DNA of 64,000 nucleotides, taken from Cohaesibacter sp. (lineage in GTDB: Bacteria > Pseudomonadota > Alphaproteobacteria > Rhizobiales > Cohaesibacteraceae). The position numbers were made by a program, and so were the translations under genes. Location: assembly GCA_025800145.1 (NCBI GenBank), contig JAOXSH010000009.1, forward strand, positions 1 through 64,000, written 5' to 3'. This document shows, piece by piece, positions 50,731 to 59,550 of the stretch; positions within the stretch are counted from its first letter, which is position 1; each line of letters starts with the position of its first letter. The notes below the pieces were generated by a model. It ran no database searches and was not told where the DNA came from. It saw only the letters and a program-made list of their open reading frames with translations.

Positions 50731-51357
50731 ATGGATGCATCAGGGGAGTTTAAAATCGCCGCTAGCCCCGCAGCTGTTCGTCAGATCTTTCATGATCCCG
50801 AATTGTTTTGCAAGGTTGTTCCCAATTGCCAAAGAATGCGGCAAATCGGCATTGGATTATTTGAGGCCGAGATAGCGCCTGCTATTGATCAGCAATCAGA
50901 GCTTCTGATTTATCAGTTTCAGGTTCAATTGCTTGAAAAAGACAAGGCAATTGAGTTGAGCTGGTCGACAAAGGAGCCGCTTGCTTTGTTGCCTGCTGGT
51001 TGTGCTTTGCTGACGCTGACAGCCCAAAAGGGATATACGCGTATCTCTCATCAGGTTCAAATGACAGTGAATGTCAATGCAGGGGGTGGACAAGGGGCAA
51101 AAGGTCAAGGCATTGCCTTTGTTTCTGCTCTTATGGACAGATTTGCTGATATGCTGCGCGAACAGACCGGTGAAGCCATGCACAATAAGCAGCACAAGAA
51201 GGACTTTGATTATGCGCTCACTCATCTGGAAGAGGCCGCGATTGAGCTTGAAGAGCAAGCCGAGGTGGCAGCAGGCAAGGGCGTTTTAGGAGGCGTTCAA
51301 ATGTGGGGCTTGCTTGCGCTTGCTCTCGTCATTTTGCTCTTGTTGATGTTGACATAG
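50731..51357 (+). CDS. CoxG/SRPBCC family protein with C-terminal TM anchor
   Basis: GEFKIAASPAAVRQIFHDPELFCKVVPNC; terminal MWGLLALALVILLLLMLT. Confidence 0.7.
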   Translation: MDASGEFKIAASPAAVRQIFHDPELFCKVVPNCQRMRQIGIGLFEAEIAPAIDQQSELLIYQFQVQLLEKDKAIELSWSTKEPLALLPAGCALLTLTAQKGYTRISHQVQMTVNVNAGGGQGAKGQGIAFVSALMDRFADMLREQTGEAMHNKQHKKDFDYALTHLEEAAIELEEQAEVAAGKGVLGGVQMWGLLALALVILLLLMLT

Positions 51358-51380
51358 CGCACCGCTTTTCTCTGGATCCT

Positions 51381-53198
51381 TTATCTTGGTTCTGAATGAT
51401 CAGGCACAGGCTCAAGCTCTGGCCTGATATCATCATGGCGGCGTCTGGGCGTTACGCGATGCAGGGTTTCTGCTCCTGCAAATTCTCCCATTTGCATCTG
51501 GAGCTTTAAGCGTTCCTGATCGCGTTGGCGGACATCTGCTTCAATCAGATTGATACGGTCGGTTGGAATGCCCATATGATCAAGGGCCTCGCGGCCAAAG
51601 GTGATGCCGCTTTCAAATGTCTCGCGGATATGAAAGTCCACCTCGCGCAAGGTCAGTTCCATGGCATGGGCCCGATCCGTTGCTCGGCAGAAAATAGCCG
51701 TCTTTGGAAAGGCTTCTTTGATCAAATCAATGGCGCGGGCCATGACTTGTTCATTTTCAATGCAAAGGGCGATCAGAATGGACTGATCGGCGCCAGCTGC
51801 GTGCAGCACATCTTCGCGGGTTGCATCGCCATAATAGACGGGTAAGCCATATTTGCGGGCGGTTGCAATCCGGTTCGCATTATTGTCAATCGCGACAATA
51901 TTCAGGCCTTCTGACATTAACATTTGCGATACAATCATGCCAAAACGCCCAAAGCCGACCACGAGCACATGGGGGGTGCTTTCGTCAAAGGACTCGATGA
52001 CATGTTCGCTGTTTTCCGTCTCATTGCGGTTGACGCGTTCGGCAATGAAATCGTGCACTTTTCCGATGATTGGTGTCAGCACCATCGTCAAAATCACGAT
52101 GGCAGATAAAATGGTGTTGGTTTGTGCGCTGGCAATGCCTGCACTGGCAGCGGAGGCAAAGAGAACAAAGGCAAATTCCCCTGCTTGTGGTAAGGAAACG
52201 GCAATGCGGATGGCGTCTGGATTGGAAGATCCAGTTAAGCGGGAGAGGGAGAAGAGAACAAATGCCTTGATGCCCATAACAATTGCGACGCCAGCCATGA
52301 TCGTCCAGAGATATTCCAGTGTGATGGGCAAATCCAGCGTCATGCCCACCGTCATGAAAAACAGACCCATCAATAAGGAGCGGAATGGATAGATATCGGC
52401 TTCCAATGTGTGGCGGAAACTGGATTCTGCCAGCATGATCCCGGCAAGAAAGGCCCCCAAAGCCATTGAAAGGCCTGCACCATGCATAATAGCAGCACTG
52501 CCAAGGGCAACAAGAAGGGCGGCGGCCAGCATAATCTCGCGGGCGCGGGTGCCTGCCAAAAAAACAAAAAGCGGCGAGAGCAAATAGCGCCCGGTGCCAA
52601 TCACAGCTGCAACGGCCACAATGGTGATGCCGATTTGCATCAGAATATCATCAAGTCCGGCAGAGCTGGCGCGTGGGGAAAGCAAGCTCACCATAGCAAG
52701 CAGTGGGACAATTGCGATATCCTGCATCAAAAGGATACCAAAGGATCGCTGGCCATATTGGGCGGAAAAATGCCCGCGGTCTTTGAGAATTTGCACAGCA
52801 AAGGCAGTGGATGACAAAGCCATGCCAAAGCCGCCAATCAAGGATAATTCCAGCGAAAAATTCAAGAGATACATCAAACTGGCCAGCGCCAGACCGGTTA
52901 GGAGAATCTGACTGCTACCAAGGCCAAAAATATCGGCTTTCATGCGCCAGAGCCGATTGGGCTTTAATTCCAGCCCCAACACAAACAGCAAAAGCACAAC
53001 GCCCAATTCCGCCACCGGCAATATGGCTTCGGCTGATTTGACGACCTCCAATCCAAAGGGACCAATCAAAATTCCTGCGCCCAAATAGCCGATAATAGAC
53101 CCAAGGCCCAACCGTTTGGCAATGGGAACGGCCACAACAGCGGCAGAAAGATAGACAATGGCTTCATAGAAAAATGGCGGGGAGGTAGCTGCTGCCAT
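51381..53198 (-). CDS. CPA2 monovalent cation:proton antiporter (KefB/KefC-like) with TrkA-N domain
   Basis: GLGSIIGYLGAGILIGPFGL, LGAFLAGIMLAESSFRH, HVLVVGFGRFGMIVSQML, YYGDATREDVLHAAG. Confidence 0.93.
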   Translation of the reverse strand: MAAATSPPFFYEAIVYLSAAVVAVPIAKRLGLGSIIGYLGAGILIGPFGLEVVKSAEAILPVAELGVVLLLFVLGLELKPNRLWRMKADIFGLGSSQILLTGLALASLMYLLNFSLELSLIGGFGMALSSTAFAVQILKDRGHFSAQYGQRSFGILLMQDIAIVPLLAMVSLLSPRASSAGLDDILMQIGITIVAVAAVIGTGRYLLSPLFVFLAGTRAREIMLAAALLVALGSAAIMHGAGLSMALGAFLAGIMLAESSFRHTLEADIYPFRSLLMGLFFMTVGMTLDLPITLEYLWTIMAGVAIVMGIKAFVLFSLSRLTGSSNPDAIRIAVSLPQAGEFAFVLFASAASAGIASAQTNTILSAIVILTMVLTPIIGKVHDFIAERVNRNETENSEHVIESFDESTPHVLVVGFGRFGMIVSQMLMSEGLNIVAIDNNANRIATARKYGLPVYYGDATREDVLHAAGADQSILIALCIENEQVMARAIDLIKEAFPKTAIFCRATDRAHAMELTLREVDFHIRETFESGITFGREALDHMGIPTDRINLIEADVRQRDQERLKLQMQMGEFAGAETLHRVTPRRRHDDIRPELEPVPDHSEPR

Positions 53199-53366
53199 GT
53201 AGATATAGGGCCTTTGATAAGAGGTCGATTCTCAAAGACATTATACAGGCCCTATGTCAGAATGATATCATCGGATGATGATCAATGAAGGATATGATCG
53301 TGCTGCAACAGCGCCCAAATCACCGGCGCTGTTTTGTTTTGTTTGGTTTGTCATGTCTTTGTGCCC

Positions 53367-53492
53367 GATTTAAAAGTCTCTGCCTGAGCCTTTTAGGCGA
53401 CATATCCAGCCCTCTCCTAGCAGGCCACCCATAAGGGTACCATGACGGGTGGTATGAAAAGGGGCAGAGGGCTGGTTCAGGACTTTTAAATC
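53367..53492. repeat. Nested inverted repeat capable of forming a long hairpin
   Basis: GATTTAAAAGTC (53367)/GACTTTTAAATC (53481); CCAGCCCTCT (53406)/AGAGGGCTGG (53466); CCACCC (53425)/GGGTGG (53447). Confidence 0.85.
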
Positions 53493-53519
53493 AGGCTCTT
53501 TTAAAAGATCAAGAAGCTG

Positions 53520-54086
53520 TTAGCGACGTCTTGCAGAGCGTCTGCGCTTTTTCTTTTTGCCGCATCCCCAATGCCAGTCACGTCGTTTGCCGCTGTCCAG
53601 ATGGACAAAGCCTGATCGGCAATAGGTGCCAACGCCGCCAATGCCCTTGATTGTGCGGGCATAGCGGGCAAGGGCATGTTTGGAGACGCCCGGCACTCGA
53701 ATATCGGCGGCCTTGCAATACATATGTTGGGAATTGCGGGCACCGCGCACCCGGCGATTATAGGATTTGGAGCGATAGCCAGAGGTGATAATCACCTTCT
53801 TGCCATAGTGCCGTTCCACTTTTTTGAGGATGCGGACAATGCCGGGTTTCAGGCAGCCAAGCTGAACGCGCGCATGGGCGCGTTTAAAGCCGTGCTTGCC
53901 GGTGATCAATCGCGCGCGCTTGCTGGTGCGGCCCTGTGCATAGGCCGTCATGCTGCGATCTGACATATTAATATGGGTGCTGACCGAGCTGGTTACACCC
54001 AGTTCGGATTGTCCGCCTGTCGTTTTACAGGCCGCAAGAAGCCCCATAGCGCCAATGATGGCGCAAATGCGAATTACTCGTTTCAT
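53520..54086 (-). CDS. DUF882/M15-like D-Ala-D-Ala-metallopeptidase-fold lipoprotein
   Basis: Lipobox GLLAAC; SGYRSKSYNRRVRGARNSQHMYCKAADIRVPGVSK, GFVHLDSGKRRDWHW; probable start 54086. Confidence 0.85.
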   Translation of the reverse strand: MKRVIRICAIIGAMGLLAACKTTGGQSELGVTSSVSTHINMSDRSMTAYAQGRTSKRARLITGKHGFKRAHARVQLGCLKPGIVRILKKVERHYGKKVIITSGYRSKSYNRRVRGARNSQHMYCKAADIRVPGVSKHALARYARTIKGIGGVGTYCRSGFVHLDSGKRRDWHWGCGKKKKRRRSARRR

Positions 54087-54552
54087 ACTTACCATACAGG
54101 CTTTGCAAGCCTGTCCCATTCTTGTGTGGGCCGTTGGCAATAAGGCTGTTCTGTTTGGAAGGTGCAGGGGTGCAAATTCTGTTTTGCGTCATGCGCGTTT
54201 GTTTGCTGGCCCTTTTGTCGATTTCACATCATTCGGTCCGTCGCAAATCATAATCTATGCGTTCAAAGATATATCAAACGATACGATATGACTTTGCTAA
54301 AAATTGAATCATATCAGATGAAATTATATTCTTATGATATGGTCCAGCAGGTTAATCCGTTTAATCCTCATGGCTTATCTCATGTGGTCTATGTCGTGTA
54401 AGGAGTGCAACCTAAGAAAAATTTGGGCGTTTTTATGACACTTGAATGACGAGCGCAAGAAAATAATAAAGACAAACACGTAGAATGGTAAATGAAGAGC
54501 AAGGCAAACCGAAGAGAGACGCCAAACAGCCCCTGAAATCTTGCTGGAATTC

Positions 54553-54874
54553 ATACCAACGGCATGAAAGATTGACCCATAGAATGCCTTGAAATGGTTT
54601 ACTGGCAAGGCGTCGGCTCGATCGGACAATGCCGGAGCATTTTCTTTTTTGATGCGAACCTTTTGCATTGAATTGTCAAGACAATTCAATGAGGCGCGCC
54701 CTAGAAAGATAACGCTCTCAGTGAGCCATTTCAAGGCACCGAAGGCCGGTTTTATTGGCTTTCTGGACTGCGTCGCTCTTGCTTTATGGTCAACCAGACC
54801 ATCACAGCAAAAGCTTCTTACCAGAAAGCCAATAAAATCCGCTCATATGGGGTAATCTTTCATGCCGTTGGTAT
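54553..54874. mobile_element. MITE-like unit bounded by inverted Family B ends
   Basis: 21-bp perfect terminal inverted repeats ATACCAACGGCATGAAAGATT; internal 17-bp inverted repeat ttttattggctttctgg/ccagaaagccaataaaa (54750/54821) and ttgaattgtc/gacaattcaa. Confidence 0.6.
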
Positions 54875-55044
54875 TAAAGGCAAGGATAAGGTGATCTGGC
54901 CATGCTTTGTCCTCCCCTTGGGTTGGTGGGTGGCAAGGTGCAAAGAAGGGTGTTCGAATGGGCAACCAGCCCATCCGTTACACTTTTTCGTGCGATAGGG
55001 GGCCATTTGAGCGCCAAATACACCAAATTTATGAGCCTTTGGCT

Positions 55045-57081
55045 TTAATTGAATTTGCGGATATTTACAGCGGTGACGGCTCTGCCTGCAAATTGTCTTA
55101 TGCCTCTGATATTGATTGGCTGGCGGCTAAAGCCCTGATCGATCAATTGTGCGGGTTTGGCGACCAGACCATGTAAGTGAGCGGGGGCGGGCCGGGATAA
55201 ACGGGCAAAGGTTATCGTTTGAGTTGACTGCTTCATATGGGCAAAATGGGCCATGCTGGCCGGACCATAAGAGAAGGTCAATTTTGCCAATTGATCAGTT
55301 TTTGCTGCTGCCTGATTGCGCGGCTTTTGAGTGTTCAGCCCTGTGCGTGGCTTGGGCGCAAGGCCCAGTTGGTCCGCCTCTTGCCGATCAAGCGATGGTT
55401 TGGCATTGGGCAGGCTTGCCAATTGCAGGCGTTGGTCCTGTTCTGTTTGTGCAGGATTGGACAAAGGGGCTGGGCGCGGCGCATAAGCAAAGCGATTTTC
55501 AGTTTGCTCTGTCTGATCAGAGCTATCGGCCAATTGAGCAATGGCGTCTTCTGCTCTTTGGGGGGCTGTTTCTGGTGTCGCGTCTTTTTGTATGGCGGCC
55601 TGTTTTATTGTCGCTTGTGGTGCTGTTTGAGCGCTGTTTGTTTGGTCAGGCACCGTGCCAAAGCCCGATAGGATCTCTTCGCGCTCTGGGGAGGTTTGCG
55701 GAATGGAGGCCAATTGCAAATGCTCTTGCGTGCTTGCCGTGCCTGCAGTGCTGATGGGATCGCTTGGGACAAGATCGGCAGTTGACAGCGGGTCAGGCCC
55801 TTGGGCTAGAACCAATTGTGGCTCTGCGGTTAATGCGAGCGGTGCTGGATCAACAGGGGCTGATCTTTCTGGCGCTGATCTGGGTCGCGGCAAGGCGGCC
55901 AGTTGAATCAGGTTTTGTTCTTCTTGGTTGTTCTGGCTGTCCTGATTGTCTTGTGTCAGCTCTGTTGCTGCTGGCAATGCATCGCTTTCAGGCTCATTGG
56001 CGGCAAGATTGATGGGGGCTGGCGCAACTGGACGTGTTGGCCGGGGTTGCGGCGCGCGCGCTCTTGGCAAAGCGGCCAGTTGGAATGGTGCCTGTTGTTG
56101 CTGATCTGTTGGTTGGCCAGATTGCGGGTCTGAGTTTGGTGCCAGCTCAATCGGGGCTGCCTTGGCAAGGATGGCTGGGGCGGCTGGCGGTGTTGGGCGG
56201 CTTTGTGGGGTGCGTTTGAGCAAATTCCCCAAGAAGCTGCCTGTCTGTGTGCCTTGTTGGGCTTTGGCCACTTGTGCTGCACTTGGCGTGCGGGTGCTTG
56301 GGCTGGGAGCTGCTTTGGCAATTTGTGTGAAGCGGCCAACGGAGCGCGACGAGCGAACCATTTGGGATTTGAGCCGTGCAACCTTGATTTTAGCCTGCTT
56401 ATAGCCTTTGAAGGGTTTGCCATCGGTTGGGACATGCACCGTATTGCCGCGTGGAAAGACGCGGGCCAATTGCTTGCGGGTCATGCGTGGCCAGTGACGC
56501 ACATTGCCGGTATCAATATGCACAAAAGGAGAGTTGGAGCGTGGATAATAGCCTACACCGCCTGCCTGCATCCGCAAGGCAACAGCGCGAATTTTGCTAA
56601 CAGGGACACCGGGTAGATAAAAATCCATGGCTTGACCGCGCGTATGGCGGCTTTGTTTGGCCACGCCCCGGCTTCTTCTGCGCAGCATATTGTTTGTGGC
56701 TGGCGAGCGATAGCCTGAGACAACATGAATGGGTTTTCTTGCGCCTGTTTGTTTATAGACTTGCCACATCAGATCAAACAGGGCGGGATCCATTTGAATG
56801 ATTTCATTGCGACGCCAGTCGCGCAAAAAGCGGTTCAGCTTGCGCAGACCATCGGCATCAAACCGGCCACCGCGTTTGTAGATGATGGTGGTGGTTTCTT
56901 TGGTATGGGTGTTATAGAGCGTCAAAGATCTGTTGGCTGCCTGTGCTTCATGGCTCCATAGCATAGGCACAAGGACGCAGGCGGCATAGGTTGCTGCCTT
57001 GCAGATGCTGGGGAGAAAGGCATGTGCGCTCCACCAATGACGGAGCTGATCCTTTGCTGTGTTTAACCGGGCCACAAACAA
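55045..57081 (-). CDS. DUF882/M15-like protein with long Pro/Gln/Ala-rich C-terminal region (678 aa)
   Basis: VVSGYRSPATNNMLRRRSRGVAKQSRHTRGQAMDFYLPGVPVSKIR, PFVHIDTGNVRHWPRMTRKQL; remainder low complexity. Confidence 0.85.
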   Translation of the reverse strand: MFVARLNTAKDQLRHWWSAHAFLPSICKAATYAACVLVPMLWSHEAQAANRSLTLYNTHTKETTTIIYKRGGRFDADGLRKLNRFLRDWRRNEIIQMDPALFDLMWQVYKQTGARKPIHVVSGYRSPATNNMLRRRSRGVAKQSRHTRGQAMDFYLPGVPVSKIRAVALRMQAGGVGYYPRSNSPFVHIDTGNVRHWPRMTRKQLARVFPRGNTVHVPTDGKPFKGYKQAKIKVARLKSQMVRSSRSVGRFTQIAKAAPSPSTRTPSAAQVAKAQQGTQTGSFLGNLLKRTPQSRPTPPAAPAILAKAAPIELAPNSDPQSGQPTDQQQQAPFQLAALPRARAPQPRPTRPVAPAPINLAANEPESDALPAATELTQDNQDSQNNQEEQNLIQLAALPRPRSAPERSAPVDPAPLALTAEPQLVLAQGPDPLSTADLVPSDPISTAGTASTQEHLQLASIPQTSPEREEILSGFGTVPDQTNSAQTAPQATIKQAAIQKDATPETAPQRAEDAIAQLADSSDQTEQTENRFAYAPRPAPLSNPAQTEQDQRLQLASLPNAKPSLDRQEADQLGLAPKPRTGLNTQKPRNQAAAKTDQLAKLTFSYGPASMAHFAHMKQSTQTITFARLSRPAPAHLHGLVAKPAQLIDQGFSRQPINIRGIRQFAGRAVTAVNIRKFN

Positions 57082-57430
57082 TCTGTTGTTCCAAACTTGT
57101 CCGCCGTTGCCAGAGTTTTGCTCTCAGACTATGAGCTAACCGGGCATATATGCTGGATTGAAAAATCCGGTAATCACGATTTCCCCTGTCTCAATCCTCC
57201 CCATCGGTTGAGTGGTCTGCAAGGGATCTCGGTTATGCTATTTTTAATCTTTTGGAAGTGCCCACACCTTTCCATAGATCATCAATTTTTATTCTGTCAT
57301 GCTTTGGTTAATGAAACACAAAGTGCGGTGATGATTGCTCACGGCATTGTGATCTATCGCGCAATTGCGGATAAAAGATGGCAAAAATATGCAACAGAGT
57401 CCATTGCATGCCAGCTTGGCTGCTATGCTG

Positions 57431-59347
57431 TTACAGTTTCAGCAATTTTTTGACTTTGGCATTGTGACCATAAATGTCTGAGCGGATTTGCAAAGTGCCT
57501 TCTTCTGACATCCATGTGGTGAAATAGGCCAAATGAACCGGGATTTTGCGCTTTAAATTGATGCGGCGCTCATTGCCACCAATCATCTTTTTTACGCGCT
57601 CTGCATTCCATGCTTTTTCTTCTGATAGAATGAAGTCGGCAAATTCCAGAGGTTTGTGAACCCGTACACAGCCATGGCTGAAGGCGCGATAGTCGCGGTT
57701 AAACAGGCTACGCGATGGGGTATCATGCAAATAGACGGCATGTTTGTTAGGAAACATGAATTTGATGCGGCCAAGGGCGTTGCGGGTGCCCGGTGTTTGG
57801 CGCAGACGCACCTGTTTTGCGTCAATTTTGCTCCAGTCCAGTTGGCTGGGATCCACAACACGAGTGCGACCCTTGACGCTTGCCAGAACCTGATAATTTT
57901 TCGATGAGAAAAATTCTGCTGGATTTGTGCGGATCTTTGGCAGCAATTCTTTGCTGGCGATAGAGCGCGGTACATTCCAGTAGGGATTGACCACCAGATA
58001 TTCCATTTGATCGGAGAATATTGGTGTTTTGTTGGCTTTTTTGCCGACAACCACACGGGTTTGGTGGATTCGTTTGTCGTTCTTGACCACCTGCACATGG
58101 AATGTTGGAATGTTCACAAAGACGTGGAATTGTCCCAGATCACGGGGTAGCCAGCGCCAACGCTCCATATTGGCCACCATATCGGCCATCAGGTCTTTTT
58201 TGTTGCCATTGAGTACGGCAAGAGTGCCTTTACCGACAATGCCATCGGCAATCAGGCCATTGGCTTTTTGGAAGGTTTTGACCTTGGCGGCAAGGGCCTT
58301 GGTATAAAGGGTTGGCTTGTCGGCGGGCAGGTTGAGACCAAGGCGGGCATAAAGACTTGGTACGCGTTTGTCATGCTTGCCCACTTTCATGCTTTTTCCA
58401 GCTTTGATGGGGGGATGCTCTTCTCCAATGCCTTTCATGCGCAACTTGTTATATTCGTCGCGTAAGGCAAGAAAGCCTCTATGGCTGGGGTTAAAGCCAC
58501 GCATGACCGACACCGGGGCTTTGGCTCGCATGATGCTGCTCAAAGCACTGATTGAATCCGGTAAATGGGGCTTGATGGTGATTTCTTTTTTGGAGAATGT
58601 GCGTGGGTCAATGCGGCCTGCATAGGCATGGCGGGTATATTTTGTAATGGCCATGGACAGGGCAAGATCTGCTTTGGCGATTTCGCTGGGGCTTGTGTGT
58701 TTTTTGCGACCAATGACAAGCGCGTTTGTTGCATAATCGTGCGGGTTCAGGCCATCTAGATCGGCTCTGGACAGGGCAAAAACCAATTTGCGTGCCTGTT
58801 TGGTCAAATTGCCATTTTCAAACCATGCCGGGGAAAAATCGCGCTCTTGATAAAAGGTTTGCACTGCTGCGGTGTCGCGCTTGATATAAAAATTCTTGCT
58901 GCGGGGCAGAGCTTTGGTTTGCAGGGCAAGGGCGTCGATAATGTCCTGATCGGCTTGCTGATCAATTGTACTGATTGGCAATTGGCGCGGCAGATCAGGC
59001 AATTTGGGCAAGGTGACTTTGGCTTGTTGCGTCAGGGCTGTGCCGATTTGTGTGCTGGCAGATATGACCGGTGCAATGTCAAGCTGTTGGGGTGCTTTTG
59101 CGAGTGGTGTGGTGCTGTTGGCATCTATAAGGGGGGCTGTAATCTGTTTTTGTTGTGCCTGTTCTTGATTGGTCTGTCCTTGTTCGGCATTGGCCTGAAG
59201 GTGCAAACCGGGCGCGAGGAAAAGGCATGGGGTTACCCATATTGCTGACATCAAGGCTTTCACGCGCAATTTCATTTCAAGCACCTTCACAAATCGAATC
59301 ACATTTCGCACCGTGCCAAAAGAATCGTTTTTGGCCCTGTTAGGCAA
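57431..59347 (-). CDS. L,D-transpeptidase (YcbB/LdtD-like: PG-binding + YkuD domains)
   Basis: HDTPSRSLFNRDYRAFSHGCVRVHKPLEFADF; AKVKTFQKANGLIADGIVGKGTLAVLN; alternative start MKLRVKA at 59275. Confidence 0.93.
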   Translation of the reverse strand: MPNRAKNDSFGTVRNVIRFVKVLEMKLRVKALMSAIWVTPCLFLAPGLHLQANAEQGQTNQEQAQQKQITAPLIDANSTTPLAKAPQQLDIAPVISASTQIGTALTQQAKVTLPKLPDLPRQLPISTIDQQADQDIIDALALQTKALPRSKNFYIKRDTAAVQTFYQERDFSPAWFENGNLTKQARKLVFALSRADLDGLNPHDYATNALVIGRKKHTSPSEIAKADLALSMAITKYTRHAYAGRIDPRTFSKKEITIKPHLPDSISALSSIMRAKAPVSVMRGFNPSHRGFLALRDEYNKLRMKGIGEEHPPIKAGKSMKVGKHDKRVPSLYARLGLNLPADKPTLYTKALAAKVKTFQKANGLIADGIVGKGTLAVLNGNKKDLMADMVANMERWRWLPRDLGQFHVFVNIPTFHVQVVKNDKRIHQTRVVVGKKANKTPIFSDQMEYLVVNPYWNVPRSIASKELLPKIRTNPAEFFSSKNYQVLASVKGRTRVVDPSQLDWSKIDAKQVRLRQTPGTRNALGRIKFMFPNKHAVYLHDTPSRSLFNRDYRAFSHGCVRVHKPLEFADFILSEEKAWNAERVKKMIGGNERRINLKRKIPVHLAYFTTWMSEEGTLQIRSDIYGHNAKVKKLLKL

Positions 59348-59460
59348 GACAATTAACCGTGAACCGGCCAGATTGCGCCCCGCTGTTACATGGCTGCAAC
59401 GTCAGACTTTCGTGTATATTTGACGTATTTGCAGTTTAACGTCCTGAGCTTAGTACCCTA

Positions 59461-59535
59461 TTTAAAATGCTCTAGCCTTTGTTTCTAAACATATTTTTCG
59501 AAAACCGCACACATGTTTCGAAAAATATGCTCTAG
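59461..59535 (+). repeat. Family A repeat, copy 4 (partial)
   Basis: tttaaaatgctctagcctttgtttctaaacatatttttcgaaaaccgcacacatgtttcgaaaaatatgctctag. Confidence 0.88.
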
Positions 59536-59550
59536 GCTTTTGAGTCTTGA

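Noticed and set aside
57097-57453. 118-aa plus-strand ORF between the M15-like and L,D-transpeptidase genes
   Set aside because: No recognisable features and overlaps the transpeptidase 3' end; insufficient support to call a CDS.
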